NCBI RefSeq assembly: GCF_050337105.1
Contig: NZ_JAKJSQ010000074.1
Location: 1-16,542, forward strand
Length of the DNA stretch: 16,542 nucleotides
Source: Aliivibrio_A kagoshimensis
GTDB taxonomy: Bacteria > Pseudomonadota > Gammaproteobacteria > Enterobacterales > Vibrionaceae
Direction of reading: 5' to 3'
Both the position numbers and the translations under genes were made by a program. The notes beneath the pieces are model-generated. The model was given only the letters and a program-made list of their open reading frames with translations. It was not told the origin of the DNA and searched no databases. How positions within the stretch are numbered: the stretch's first letter is position 1; each line of letters starts with the position of its first letter. Shown in pieces: positions 6,802 to 14,649 of this stretch.

Positions 6802-9800
6802 AAATTTTATCGGTACGTTTGAAAAATCTCAATGCGCTTCAAGGGGAGTGGAAGATCGACTTTACTCAGCCCCCATTTATCGACAATGGTCTATTCGCGA
6901 TTACTGGGCCAACGGGGGCGGGTAAAACCACCATTTTAGATGCAATCTGTTTAGCGCTTTATCATCGTACCCCGAGGCTGAATAACATCAGTAAAAGTAC
7001 CAATGAGATCATGACGCGTGGCATGGCAGACTGTGAAGCTGAAGTAGAGTTTGAAGTTAAAGGTGTAGGATATCGAGCATTTTGGAGCCAAAGACGCTCA
7101 AGGGGCAGTGTAGAGGGCAACCTTCAAGAGGCTGCTGTAGAGTTAGCTCAAATTGAAGAAGGTAAAATCATTGCGTCAAAAGTGAAGAATAAACTTCAGA
7201 TGACGGAAGAGATTACGGGGTTAGATTTTGCCCGTTTCACCAAATCAATGTTGTTGTCACAAGGAGAATTCTCCGCTTTTTTAAATGCAGCAGCAAACGA
7301 ACGCGCTGAACTACTTGAAGAGCTTACGGGAACCGAAATCTATGGGCAGATCTCTGAAAAAGTACATCAAAAATACAGTGAATCAAAACAGAAGCTTGCA
7401 GAATTAACCGCCAGAGCGGATGGGGTTACCACCCTTAGTGAACAAGAGTTATCTGCACTATCAACGCAACAGGATGAGTTATTAAAAGCGCTGAGTGGAA
7501 TTAGTAATGAGTTACTGCTATTAACTGAGCAAGCATCTTGGTGGGATAATCATACACAATTGAGTAAAGAGCTGCAGCAAAGTCAGCAACTCTTCGATGA
7601 AGCCAATAAGCAACAGAAAAACCATCAAATTGAACTTCAGAGATTAAAAGATTCTGCCCCAGCGGAAAAATTACGGTCCCCCTTGACACTGCTTGAATCA
7701 ACAAAGCAAGCGCTAAATGATGCGAAGATTAACAAAACGAATGTAGAGCACCAATTGGCAACGATCGCATCTCAAGTCGCTAATAGCCAGCACGATCTAT
7801 TAATACAACAGAAAAAAGTGGATGTTGTTAAGTCAGAGCAACGTGAACTTGATACCCTCATTGATGAGAAAATCGCCCCACTAGATAACCAACTCTCGCA
7901 ACTGAGTGTTCACATTGAGTCATTGAAAAAGCAGCAAAGAGAAGAGCAAAAGGCGATAGAGAATAACCGACAGCAACGGCAATTAATTAATGACGAGAGT
8001 AAACAGCTAGCCGATATTGATACTGAAATAAAGCAGTACCAGCAAGACCATCAATATGACGACAAATTGGCATCACTGCTACCATTATGGCAACAGCGAA
8101 CACAACAGATAACGCATCGCAGTGATCAGTATCAACAGCGTTTACAGAAAGAAATACAACTCAAAGCAACCTATCGCTCATTGAGTGAATCGGTCCAAAA
8201 ATTGGCCGCGCCCATAACCGCAGTCACTAACAACATTACTAAGCAACAGAAAGCGTTGAATGAACTGCAACAGGCCCAGAGTCATGGAAACCGTGTTGAT
8301 ATCAGTGAGTCAGAGCGACAATTTCAACAGCTAGTGGGCCAGCAAGCACTGCGAATTGAACTGAAAAATAGCACGCTTGAATACCAAAAACTGATCAATG
8401 AACGGAATGGCGAATGCAAAAGAATCTCTGATTTCGACCAGAAAATCACTGTTCTGACGACGCAACGTCAACAATGCCGAACGCAATACGGTCAGATCCG
8501 TCAGCAGTGTCGAGACCTTTCGCAGTTGTTAGAGCAAGAGAAGCGCATTGCCGATCTAACAACTGAGCGTAAAAAATTGATTGAACATCAAGCGTGTCCA
8601 TTGTGTGGTTCCGTGAAACACCCCTATGTTGAACATTATCAACAACTTGATATCAGCGATACTGAACAACGTCATGAGGCACTCAATACTCAGCTTGAGA
8701 CCGTTCAAGCACAAGGGCACAAAGTAAGTGGGGAACTAAGCAGTGCTGAAGCACTGCGTATAGAGGCTGCGAAAAAGAGAGAGCAATACGACAACGAACT
8801 GCAACGTTTAATGGAACAATTTCACCTCACCTCACAACAGCTGGATACGACTTCACTCAATGGACTGTCCATTGAATCCATTGATGCAGTTACCACCTAC
8901 GTTCATCATTGCAATACCCAGCAACAAAACCTTGAACGTGTTATCGCTGAACAACGTAAACAACAGAAGCTAGAGAGTGATCTTCAACAAGCTATTACTA
9001 GTGGAAATAATGAACATCAACAATTGCTTCATCAGCGACAACTGCTGGAGCAACAGGTACAAAATAATCAAGAGGAACAAGCTCAACTCGGGAGTGAACT
9101 GAGTGAGAGTAAACAGGAACTTGACACACTCAGCCATGAACTATCCTCTGATATTATGCAATCTATTCATGAGAATATTGAAGCAATCATGCCGAATCAA
9201 AGTGAATTGTCACAATGGTTTAGGGATAAACAAGCATTAAGTGAACAGTGGGTTATACAAACAGAAAGACAGGTTCAAGCATCTCAGCGCAGTGCTTCGT
9301 TAAACGTTAAGCGTGAAGCGATTCAAACTGACGATCAGCGCTTACAGAGTAAAATAGCACAACTTACAGAGGAGGTGGCTACAGAGAGCGTGACATATGC
9401 CGAACACTATAAACAGAGAAGAGAACTGTTTGGTGACAAAGAGGTGGTGAGTGAGAAGCAACGTATTGAACTGGAACGCCAACAATTGGAACAACAGCTA
9501 AGTGAACTGACTGACCGTAATCGCAATGATCTTCAAAATCAACACTCATTTACAGGTCAACTAAATAGTGTCAATCAAGCGTTAGAACAGATAAATAAGA
9601 GATACTCTGAAAAGAAAAACGATTTCGACGAAGCATTTCACAACAGCCCATTTACGACATTTGAAGCGTTTTCCGTTGCACTGCTGGACGAAGAGGAGCT
9701 TCAAACGCTAGTGACTTTACGAGATACACTTGATAAACAGGTTCAACAGAGTACTGCTCTGCTAAGCAGTGCTAAGCGAAAAGAGGAAGCAATTGAACAG

Positions 9801-10508
9801 CTAAGAGTGGACAAAGGGTATCAACTTACACTCGAAGAAGTACGCTCTCGCCGAGAAGCGTTAACACTATCTATGTCAGAAAAAAATCGTCAGCAAGGTG
9901 AGATTTCACAAAAAATTGAGTCTGATAATCATAATCGCCACAACAGAGGTGAGATGGTAACCGCCATTGAACAGGGGCAAGCAGATTATGATGATCTCGC
10001 TTACTTACACGGTTTGATCGGTTCACAACGAGGCGATAAATTTAGAAAGTTTGCGCAAGGGCTGACTCTAGACCATCTAGTGACATTAGCCAATAGGCAA
10101 CTCGACCGACTCCATGGCCGTTACCTACTTCAAAGAAAGCAAAGTGATGCATTAGAGTTACAGGTGATTGATACGTGGCAAGGGGATATCTGTCGAGACA
10201 CCAAAACGCTATCAGGCGGAGAGTCTTTTCTCGTCAGTCTCGCTTTAGCCTTGGCGCTCTCTGATCTGGTCAGCCATAAAACCAGTATAGACTCACTCTT
10301 TTTAGACGAAGGGTTCGGTACCTTAGATAGTGAAACATTAGATTCAGCAATTGATACATTAGATAGCCTCAACGCTTCGGGTAAAATGATCGGTGTAATC
10401 AGCCATATAGAAGCGATGAAAGAGCGTATCCCAGTACAGATTAAAGTGACCAAAGTGAATGGACTGGGAATCAGTGCGTTGGATAACTCATTTAGGGTAT
10501 CGTTATGA
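6798..10508 (+). CDS. sbcC: SbcCD nuclease subunit C (Rad50-type ATPase)
   Basis: 1236 aa. SbcC is the SMC/Rad50-like ATPase that clamps DNA and controls the SbcD nuclease. The N-terminal half of the ATPase has Walker A GPTGAGKTT (37-45) and the Q-loop LLSQGEF (Gln155). The C-terminal half has the signature LSGGES (1138-1143) and Walker B LFLDEGFGTLD (Asp1170, Glu1171). Between them lies a long coiled coil, very rich in Gln, Glu and Leu, split near the middle by the zinc-hook motif CPLC (600-603), through which two SbcC molecules pair. The Escherichia coli protein is 1048 aa, so the arms here are longer. Start and stop both lie in ATGA overlaps, with sbcD before and the CDF transporter after, so all three are likely made from one message by coupled translation. 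Confidence 0.96.
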   Translation: MKILSVRLKNLNALQGEWKIDFTQPPFIDNGLFAITGPTGAGKTTILDAICLALYHRTPRLNNISKSTNEIMTRGMADCEAEVEFEVKGVGYRAFWSQRRSRGSVEGNLQEAAVELAQIEEGKIIASKVKNKLQMTEEITGLDFARFTKSMLLSQGEFSAFLNAAANERAELLEELTGTEIYGQISEKVHQKYSESKQKLAELTARADGVTTLSEQELSALSTQQDELLKALSGISNELLLLTEQASWWDNHTQLSKELQQSQQLFDEANKQQKNHQIELQRLKDSAPAEKLRSPLTLLESTKQALNDAKINKTNVEHQLATIASQVANSQHDLLIQQKKVDVVKSEQRELDTLIDEKIAPLDNQLSQLSVHIESLKKQQREEQKAIENNRQQRQLINDESKQLADIDTEIKQYQQDHQYDDKLASLLPLWQQRTQQITHRSDQYQQRLQKEIQLKATYRSLSESVQKLAAPITAVTNNITKQQKALNELQQAQSHGNRVDISESERQFQQLVGQQALRIELKNSTLEYQKLINERNGECKRISDFDQKITVLTTQRQQCRTQYGQIRQQCRDLSQLLEQEKRIADLTTERKKLIEHQACPLCGSVKHPYVEHYQQLDISDTEQRHEALNTQLETVQAQGHKVSGELSSAEALRIEAAKKREQYDNELQRLMEQFHLTSQQLDTTSLNGLSIESIDAVTTYVHHCNTQQQNLERVIAEQRKQQKLESDLQQAITSGNNEHQQLLHQRQLLEQQVQNNQEEQAQLGSELSESKQELDTLSHELSSDIMQSIHENIEAIMPNQSELSQWFRDKQALSEQWVIQTERQVQASQRSASLNVKREAIQTDDQRLQSKIAQLTEEVATESVTYAEHYKQRRELFGDKEVVSEKQRIELERQQLEQQLSELTDRNRNDLQNQHSFTGQLNSVNQALEQINKRYSEKKNDFDEAFHNSPFTTFEAFSVALLDEEELQTLVTLRDTLDKQVQQSTALLSSAKRKEEAIEQLRVDKGYQLTLEEVRSRREALTLSMSEKNRQQGEISQKIESDNHNRHNRGEMVTAIEQGQADYDDLAYLHGLIGSQRGDKFRKFAQGLTLDHLVTLANRQLDRLHGRYLLQRKQSDALELQVIDTWQGDICRDTKTLSGGESFLVSLALALALSDLVSHKTSIDSLFLDEGFGTLDSETLDSAIDTLDSLNASGKMIGVISHIEAMKERIPVQIKVTKVNGLGISALDNSFRVSL

Positions 10509-11395
10509 GTGAAAAAAATACCATACTGCTCTCAATCTATGCGACGTCAATATTTGCAGTGTTAGGGGTCGGCTGGGGAATATACGCCAGTTCAGGTATG
10601 ATCATTTTTGACGGTATCTATTCATTGATCAGTGTTGGATTAAGCAGTCTTGCATTAGTGGTGTTGAAGCAGTTAGAGACCTCACAGGAGGACGACAGAT
10701 TTCCATTTGGAAAAGCGCATTTCGAACCTCTGCTGATCATATTTAAATCATTAATGTTGATCGGCATGTGTAGTTACTCGGCCATTAACTCTTTTGGTGA
10801 GTTATTTTCTGGTGGTCGAGAGGTAGCAACGGGTTCGGCACTTCTCTATGCGTTGTTTAGCACCCTTGCTTGTCTGGTCATTACCATGATTATTGGCAAA
10901 AATAATCAGAAGATAGGCTCTGACTTACTATTAGCAGAGAAGAATCAATGGATGGGTGATACTTTACTCAGCATTGGTGTCTTGGTGGGCTTTAGTGTGG
11001 CTTATCTCCTTGAAGGCAGTGCCTATAACGCCGTTGTGCCGTATGCTGATCCTGCTATGGTGGTGCTCGCTTCAACCCTATTTATTATTATCCCATTAAA
11101 AAGCTTTATCGCAGCGGCTAAAGAGATGGTTTTTTATCAAAGCAGCCATCCTAACCTTGAGACAATTGAAAAGACGGCTCAGAAAATTGCAGACGAATTG
11201 CACGCAGAATATAAAATTCGAATGGTAAATATTGGACGAGAACTCTCGATTGAGGTGAACTTTTTACTAGCAGAACGACAATTTTTAGTGAGTGAGATGG
11301 ACGCGATACGCAATCGTATCGCAGACCAAGCGACTGCTATTGATAAAGAGCACTGGATAAACGTCAGCTTTACTCAGCAAAAGGTTTGGCTCTAG
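10505..11395 (+). CDS. Cation diffusion facilitator (CDF)-like transporter, substrate uncertain
   Basis: 296 aa, inner membrane, about six helices plus a cytoplasmic C-terminal domain (from about residue 215) with the alternating pattern of the CDF regulatory fold (KIRMVNIGRELSIEVNF). The family exports divalent metals in exchange for protons. The first signature helix reads FDGIYSLISVGLSS (Asp36, Ser40), and FPFGKAHFEPL (66-76) matches the conserved loop. The usual metal site is D/HxxxD in helix 2 and HxxxD in helix 5; here these are Asp36/Ser40 and Gln148/Asp152 (QWMGD), so two of the four classical ligands are replaced and a plain zinc exporter is less likely. The start ATG overlaps the sbcC stop (ATGA). 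The TAG stop shares CTAG with the stop of the convergent lysE-family gene. Confidence 0.85.
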   Translation: MSEKNTILLSIYATSIFAVLGVGWGIYASSGMIIFDGIYSLISVGLSSLALVVLKQLETSQEDDRFPFGKAHFEPLLIIFKSLMLIGMCSYSAINSFGELFSGGREVATGSALLYALFSTLACLVITMIIGKNNQKIGSDLLLAEKNQWMGDTLLSIGVLVGFSVAYLLEGSAYNAVVPYADPAMVVLASTLFIIIPLKSFIAAAKEMVFYQSSHPNLETIEKTAQKIADELHAEYKIRMVNIGRELSIEVNFLLAERQFLVSEMDAIRNRIADQATAIDKEHWINVSFTQQKVWL

Positions 11396-12012
11396 CTTAA
11401 GAATAACCAGATACCGACACCCATCATCAAACTCCCTGCAATGCGATTCATCATCCGGACATTCTCTGAGTGTCCGAGCACTCTTTTAAGCCCTTTTCCA
11501 CCCGTTGCGTATAACGTCATGCAGACAAATTCTGAAATTAGAATGATGCCAATCAACAACACCAACTGAGGAAGCAGATCACTGTTATTATCGATAAAAG
11601 GAGGTAATAACGAGATCATAAATGCCCACCCTTTTGGGTTGGCGATCGCGGTGACAAAACCTTGTACTACAAGCTGCCATTCGTTAGATGAAGGCGTTTC
11701 AACAGTATCTAGATTGATGGCAAGTTTGCCTTTTGACAACCACATTTGAATGCCTAGATAGAACAGGTAACTGGCGCCAACAATTTTAAACCCAGTGAAT
11801 AACCATGGGTAATTGAGCATGATGGCGGCGATGCCTACTACAGCTGCGATGGCGACGATGGCAACACCAATGAGTTCGCCCAGCATCATCCAAAGTGCTC
11901 GCTTATAACCCACACTCATGCCAAGTGTGAGGGCCAATGTCATGCACATCCCAGGAGTTATGGAGACAAAGAAAAAAGTTGGGATAAACGCAATCAGTAG
12001 TGCAGTGTTCAT
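11392..12012 (-). CDS. LysE/RhtB-family amino acid exporter
   Basis: 206 aa, the normal length for the family, which exports amino acids or related metabolites across the inner membrane. The first helix ends in SITPGMCMTLALTLGMSVG (residues 17-35), the family's TPG...G-G-G hallmark. A middle motif, GASYLFYLGIQMW, and NPKGWAFMISLLPPF are also typical. Five to six hydrophobic helices can be read. The substrate cannot be named from sequence. The ATG at 12010-12012 has only a weak GATGAG upstream. The gene lies 80 bp after fpr on the same strand and converges without any gap on the CDF gene. Confidence 0.88.
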   Translation of the reverse strand: MNTALLIAFIPTFFFVSITPGMCMTLALTLGMSVGYKRALWMMLGELIGVAIVAIAAVVGIAAIMLNYPWLFTGFKIVGASYLFYLGIQMWLSKGKLAINLDTVETPSSNEWQLVVQGFVTAIANPKGWAFMISLLPPFIDNNSDLLPQLVLLIGIILISEFVCMTLYATGGKGLKRVLGHSENVRMMNRIAGSLMMGVGIWLFLS

Positions 12013-12064
12013 TAATGACTCATCAGTTAATAGATAATAAGATCAATATACGGAAAAAAGTCAC

Positions 12065-12104
12065 AATTACTAGTAATTAAAATGTTGCGCCATTACCAGT
12101 AATT
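12065..12104 (-). terminator. Possible weak AT-rich hairpin after fpr (paired ATTAC-AGTAATT repeats)
   Basis: ATTACTAGTAATT (12066-12078, within a 14-bp perfect palindrome 12065-12078) and ATTACCAGTAATT (12092-12104, over the fpr stop codon) are nearly identical palindromes 26 bp apart. On the minus strand they can pair as a 13-bp stem with one G-U, followed 5 nt later by six T. That would be a weak intrinsic terminator for fpr; a pair of operators for the lysE-family gene is the alternative. Confidence 0.35.
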
Positions 12105-12863
12105 TTCAGAACTAAACTGACCAGGCTTTCGACGAAGGTGTTTAGTTAACCCAAGCTCAACTAATACTTCAGCCGTATCACGTACCATGCTTGGGTTTCC
12201 ACACATATAAACAAAAGAGCGTGTTGGTTCAAGCTGGCAACTAATTTGATTGGCGATGGTATTGTCTAAAAGCAGAGTAGGGATACGCCCCTTTAATGAC
12301 CAGTCACACACTTCACGAGAGACAACAGGGACATAATGAAGCTTACCCTTATAGTTAACGTTGAGCTCCGAAATTCGGTCTCGATAAACAAGCTCTTCAA
12401 CGGTGCGCACCGCATGCACTAAGATCAGATTATCAAACCTCTCCATAGGCTCCATTTCAGACAATATTGATAAGAAAGGGCCAATGGCAGTGCCAGTAGA
12501 AAGTAACCACAGGTCTTTCGCGTAATCAGGGATCTCAGCAGCGGTCATAAATCCAGACGCTTGTTGACTGACATAGACCTCGTCTCCTACCGATAATTGA
12601 TTAAGTAGTGGAGTCAATTGTCCATCTGGATCAGCGATGATTAAGAATTCAAGTTGTTGAACACCTGAATAGATAATGGGGGCATTCACCAATGAATAAG
12701 CACGTCGTATCCACTGACCACTACTATCTTGTAGAGCCAGCTTTAAGAATTGCCCTGCTTGATAGGGGGCCACGTCAGCGTTGATAGTGAGTGAGAAAAG
12801 CCCAGGTGACCAATCGGTACGATCAATCACTTCACCAAGAATTAATTCGCGAGGTATCGTCAT
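12093..12863 (-). CDS. fpr: Ferredoxin/flavodoxin--NADP(+) reductase
   Basis: 256 aa against 248 in Escherichia coli. It is an FAD enzyme that moves electrons between NADPH and ferredoxin or flavodoxin in the cytoplasm, supporting Fe-S enzymes and oxidative stress recovery. The FAD motif RAYS is at 54-57, the NADP-binding glycine block STGTAIGPF at 122-130, and YMCGNPSMV at 219-227. The C-terminus, SENYW, ends in an aromatic residue as in the bacterial Fpr subclass. GAGG lies 7 nt before the ATG, a good ribosome binding site. The gene follows batD by 110 bp on the same strand with its own candidate promoter and a strong palindrome between them. In enterobacteria fpr is under SoxS; no such site is claimed here. 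Confidence 0.93.
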   Translation of the reverse strand: MTIPRELILGEVIDRTDWSPGLFSLTINADVAPYQAGQFLKLALQDSSGQWIRRAYSLVNAPIIYSGVQQLEFLIIADPDGQLTPLLNQLSVGDEVYVSQQASGFMTAAEIPDYAKDLWLLSTGTAIGPFLSILSEMEPMERFDNLILVHAVRTVEELVYRDRISELNVNYKGKLHYVPVVSREVCDWSLKGRIPTLLLDNTIANQISCQLEPTRSFVYMCGNPSMVRDTAEVLVELGLTKHLRRKPGQFSSENYW

Positions 12864-12893
12864 AACAGTGCCTCAAATAAGGAAAACACATTG

Positions 12894-12923
12894 ACTATAT
12901 CACCAGTAAATAGAGTGTGACTA
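12894..12923 (-). promoter_or_regulatory. Candidate sigma-70 promoter of fpr
   Basis: On the minus strand TAGTCA (plus 12918-12923, 4/6) and TATAGT (12894-12899, 5/6) stand 18 bp apart. The start would be near 12887, about 24 nt before the fpr ATG. The -35 box lies inside one arm of the palindrome at 12913-12939. Confidence 0.45.
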
Positions 12924-12939
12924 CTCATTAGTCACACTC
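12913..12939. promoter_or_regulatory. Perfect 11-bp inverted repeat between batD and fpr (operator or terminator)
   Basis: GAGTGTGACTA (12913-12923) and TAGTCACACTC (12929-12939) are exact inverted arms around a 5-nt centre. As RNA from the bat operon this is a stable hairpin, but on the minus strand it is followed only by TATTTAC, not a proper T tract. One arm includes the predicted fpr -35 box, so it may be a regulator site, a terminator of the bat operon, or both. Confidence 0.6.
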
Positions 12940-12973
12940 AACACGTCGATTCCTTTGGTCTTAGGTAAGAAGG

Positions 12974-14644
12974 TTATTGTGGCTCAAGGTAAGCAAGATG
13001 ACTTGTTGGATGATGGCTTGACGCACGCTGAGTGTGACGAATCAAATCAATGAGGGTGGTGGAGTCCCAACGACTACGACGCGGACCATATTGAGTGGCC
13101 ATAAATCGGTCCATCTCATTTGACAATGTACCTTTCTGACTGGATGAGAGCGTTGATTCATGCTCAGCCAGCCATAGAGTATACCAACGAGATGCGGCTA
13201 TTGTATCGTCTGCTAATACCGCATTAATCAGGTTTTGGCAGCTAGGATCGTTATCTATTGCCATAACGATTTCTGATGACTGACTCTGTGTGCTTCGGCG
13301 ATGTAGATAGCCCCACAGGCCAAGAGTAATTAACCACAATAGTGCAAACAGAGCAGTTAAATATGGCCAGTAACCCCTGTCAGTAATAACGTTTCCTTGT
13401 AAAGGATCCCCAGAGTGAGTGAAGACTGTTGGTGTGCTATTCTCGTCTTCAGAGACAACTAATGAAACACTGTCTAAACTCGCGTTCATCTTGGAGTCTG
13501 TCACACTGTTCCACCAAGGAATAGTGACTTCAGGAAGGGTCAGTTGCCCTGAAACTCGTGGGATCAAAACCTGCTTAATGGTCATGACCGTGTTGCCTTT
13601 ATCATCAACGCCATACACTGGTTTTTCGTCATAGACACTGACTGATGCTGGGTAGTTAATGGTGATGTTCGGTAACTGTTGTTGCGGCAGATCACTGGCC
13701 GTAACAATTAGGGTACGCGTCATTGAATCACCGGAATGAAGAGAAACAGTCCGACTGTCTGTTAGCTGCATGGGATTATCATTCAGTTGCCACTGTTCGT
13801 TTAAGGTCAGATTGTCGGTTGGCAACCATAGGTCTGTATAACCGTCAGGTTTGGAGAGAACCTCAATGTTGATGAGACCAGAATTGACGGTAATAGGAAC
13901 AATGCGCGTTGAACCAGTTCGACGAGACTGGATTAACTTTGATTGGAATGTAGTCCCTTCAAGAGTTTGATTTCCTGGAGCGTTTGGCACAATTTGAAAT
14001 TGCTGCTCAACCACTAACACATTAATCCCGTTTAATACGCCCTGTTTTTGGCTTCCTTCACCATTAGCAATAATTGTAAAAGCGTCACCAGTCGGTGGAG
14101 TAATCACCGGGTTTTGTAACATTCTAGGATCGGCTTTGATGATCAATTTAACCTTATAGGCCGCTGTTTCGCCAATATACAATCGGTGCTTCGATAGGCT
14201 ACTTTCTATTTCGACCACATCAGAAGGGATAAGTGGAGCGGCATCTTTCGTTACGTTCAGTACAATGGGTTGTGAGCTTACTCCATCGATAGTAAAGCGA
14301 GGAATGGTGAGTATTCCCACCTGTTTCGCGGCTAATGAGACTGTCCACTGTGTCTGTACAGTACGTTTACTGTTGGAAAAGGAGTTGTAACTGCCAAAGT
14401 TGGTGTTTCCGGTTACAAAGTCCTGATTGAGCGGTGCAAACGAAATGCTCCCTCGGTCAGCACTTTTGTCTACAGTAACCATTAATTGAAACACTTCATT
14501 AACGGCGACTGAACTCTTGCTGATCGTTGCCACCACTTGAGTTGCAGAGACAGCGTAAGAACAGAGCAGTATGCTAAATCCAATGAAAGGATGAAGAAAA
14601 CGTCGTGTGACGCGGTAACTGATTAGGCGAGGAAATAAATTCAT
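12974..14644 (-). CDS. batD: BatD (oxygen tolerance) protein
   Basis: 556 aa from the ATG at 14644. Part of the Bat complex, which is tied to aerotolerance and envelope stress. A signal peptide is clear: basic start (RLISYRVTRR), hydrophobic stretch IGFSILLCSYAVSA, cleavage near residue 34. The long extracytoplasmic part begins QVVATISKSSVAVNEVFQL, the standard BatD opening, and carries several beta-rich repeats (GETAAYKVKL and similar). One membrane helix follows at about 425-447, then a cytoplasmic tail of roughly 110 residues. A longer reading from a TTG at 14656 would overlap batB/C, but the ATG at 14644 is preferred: it lies 5 nt after the batB/C stop, is preceded by TTGGTAG, and puts the basic region right at the start. 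Confidence 0.9.
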   Translation of the reverse strand: MNLFPRLISYRVTRRFLHPFIGFSILLCSYAVSATQVVATISKSSVAVNEVFQLMVTVDKSADRGSISFAPLNQDFVTGNTNFGSYNSFSNSKRTVQTQWTVSLAAKQVGILTIPRFTIDGVSSQPIVLNVTKDAAPLIPSDVVEIESSLSKHRLYIGETAAYKVKLIIKADPRMLQNPVITPPTGDAFTIIANGEGSQKQGVLNGINVLVVEQQFQIVPNAPGNQTLEGTTFQSKLIQSRRTGSTRIVPITVNSGLINIEVLSKPDGYTDLWLPTDNLTLNEQWQLNDNPMQLTDSRTVSLHSGDSMTRTLIVTASDLPQQQLPNITINYPASVSVYDEKPVYGVDDKGNTVMTIKQVLIPRVSGQLTLPEVTIPWWNSVTDSKMNASLDSVSLVVSEDENSTPTVFTHSGDPLQGNVITDRGYWPYLTALFALLWLITLGLWGYLHRRSTQSQSSEIVMAIDNDPSCQNLINAVLADDTIAASRWYTLWLAEHESTLSSSQKGTLSNEMDRFMATQYGPRRSRWDSTTLIDLIRHTQRASSHHPTSHLAYLEPQ

Positions 14645-14649
14645 TGTAA

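Noticed and set aside
12913..12939. CRP/FNR-type binding site, because TGTGA and TCACA are both present
   Set aside because: The half-sites are 11 bp apart; CRP-type sites need about 6 bp between them.
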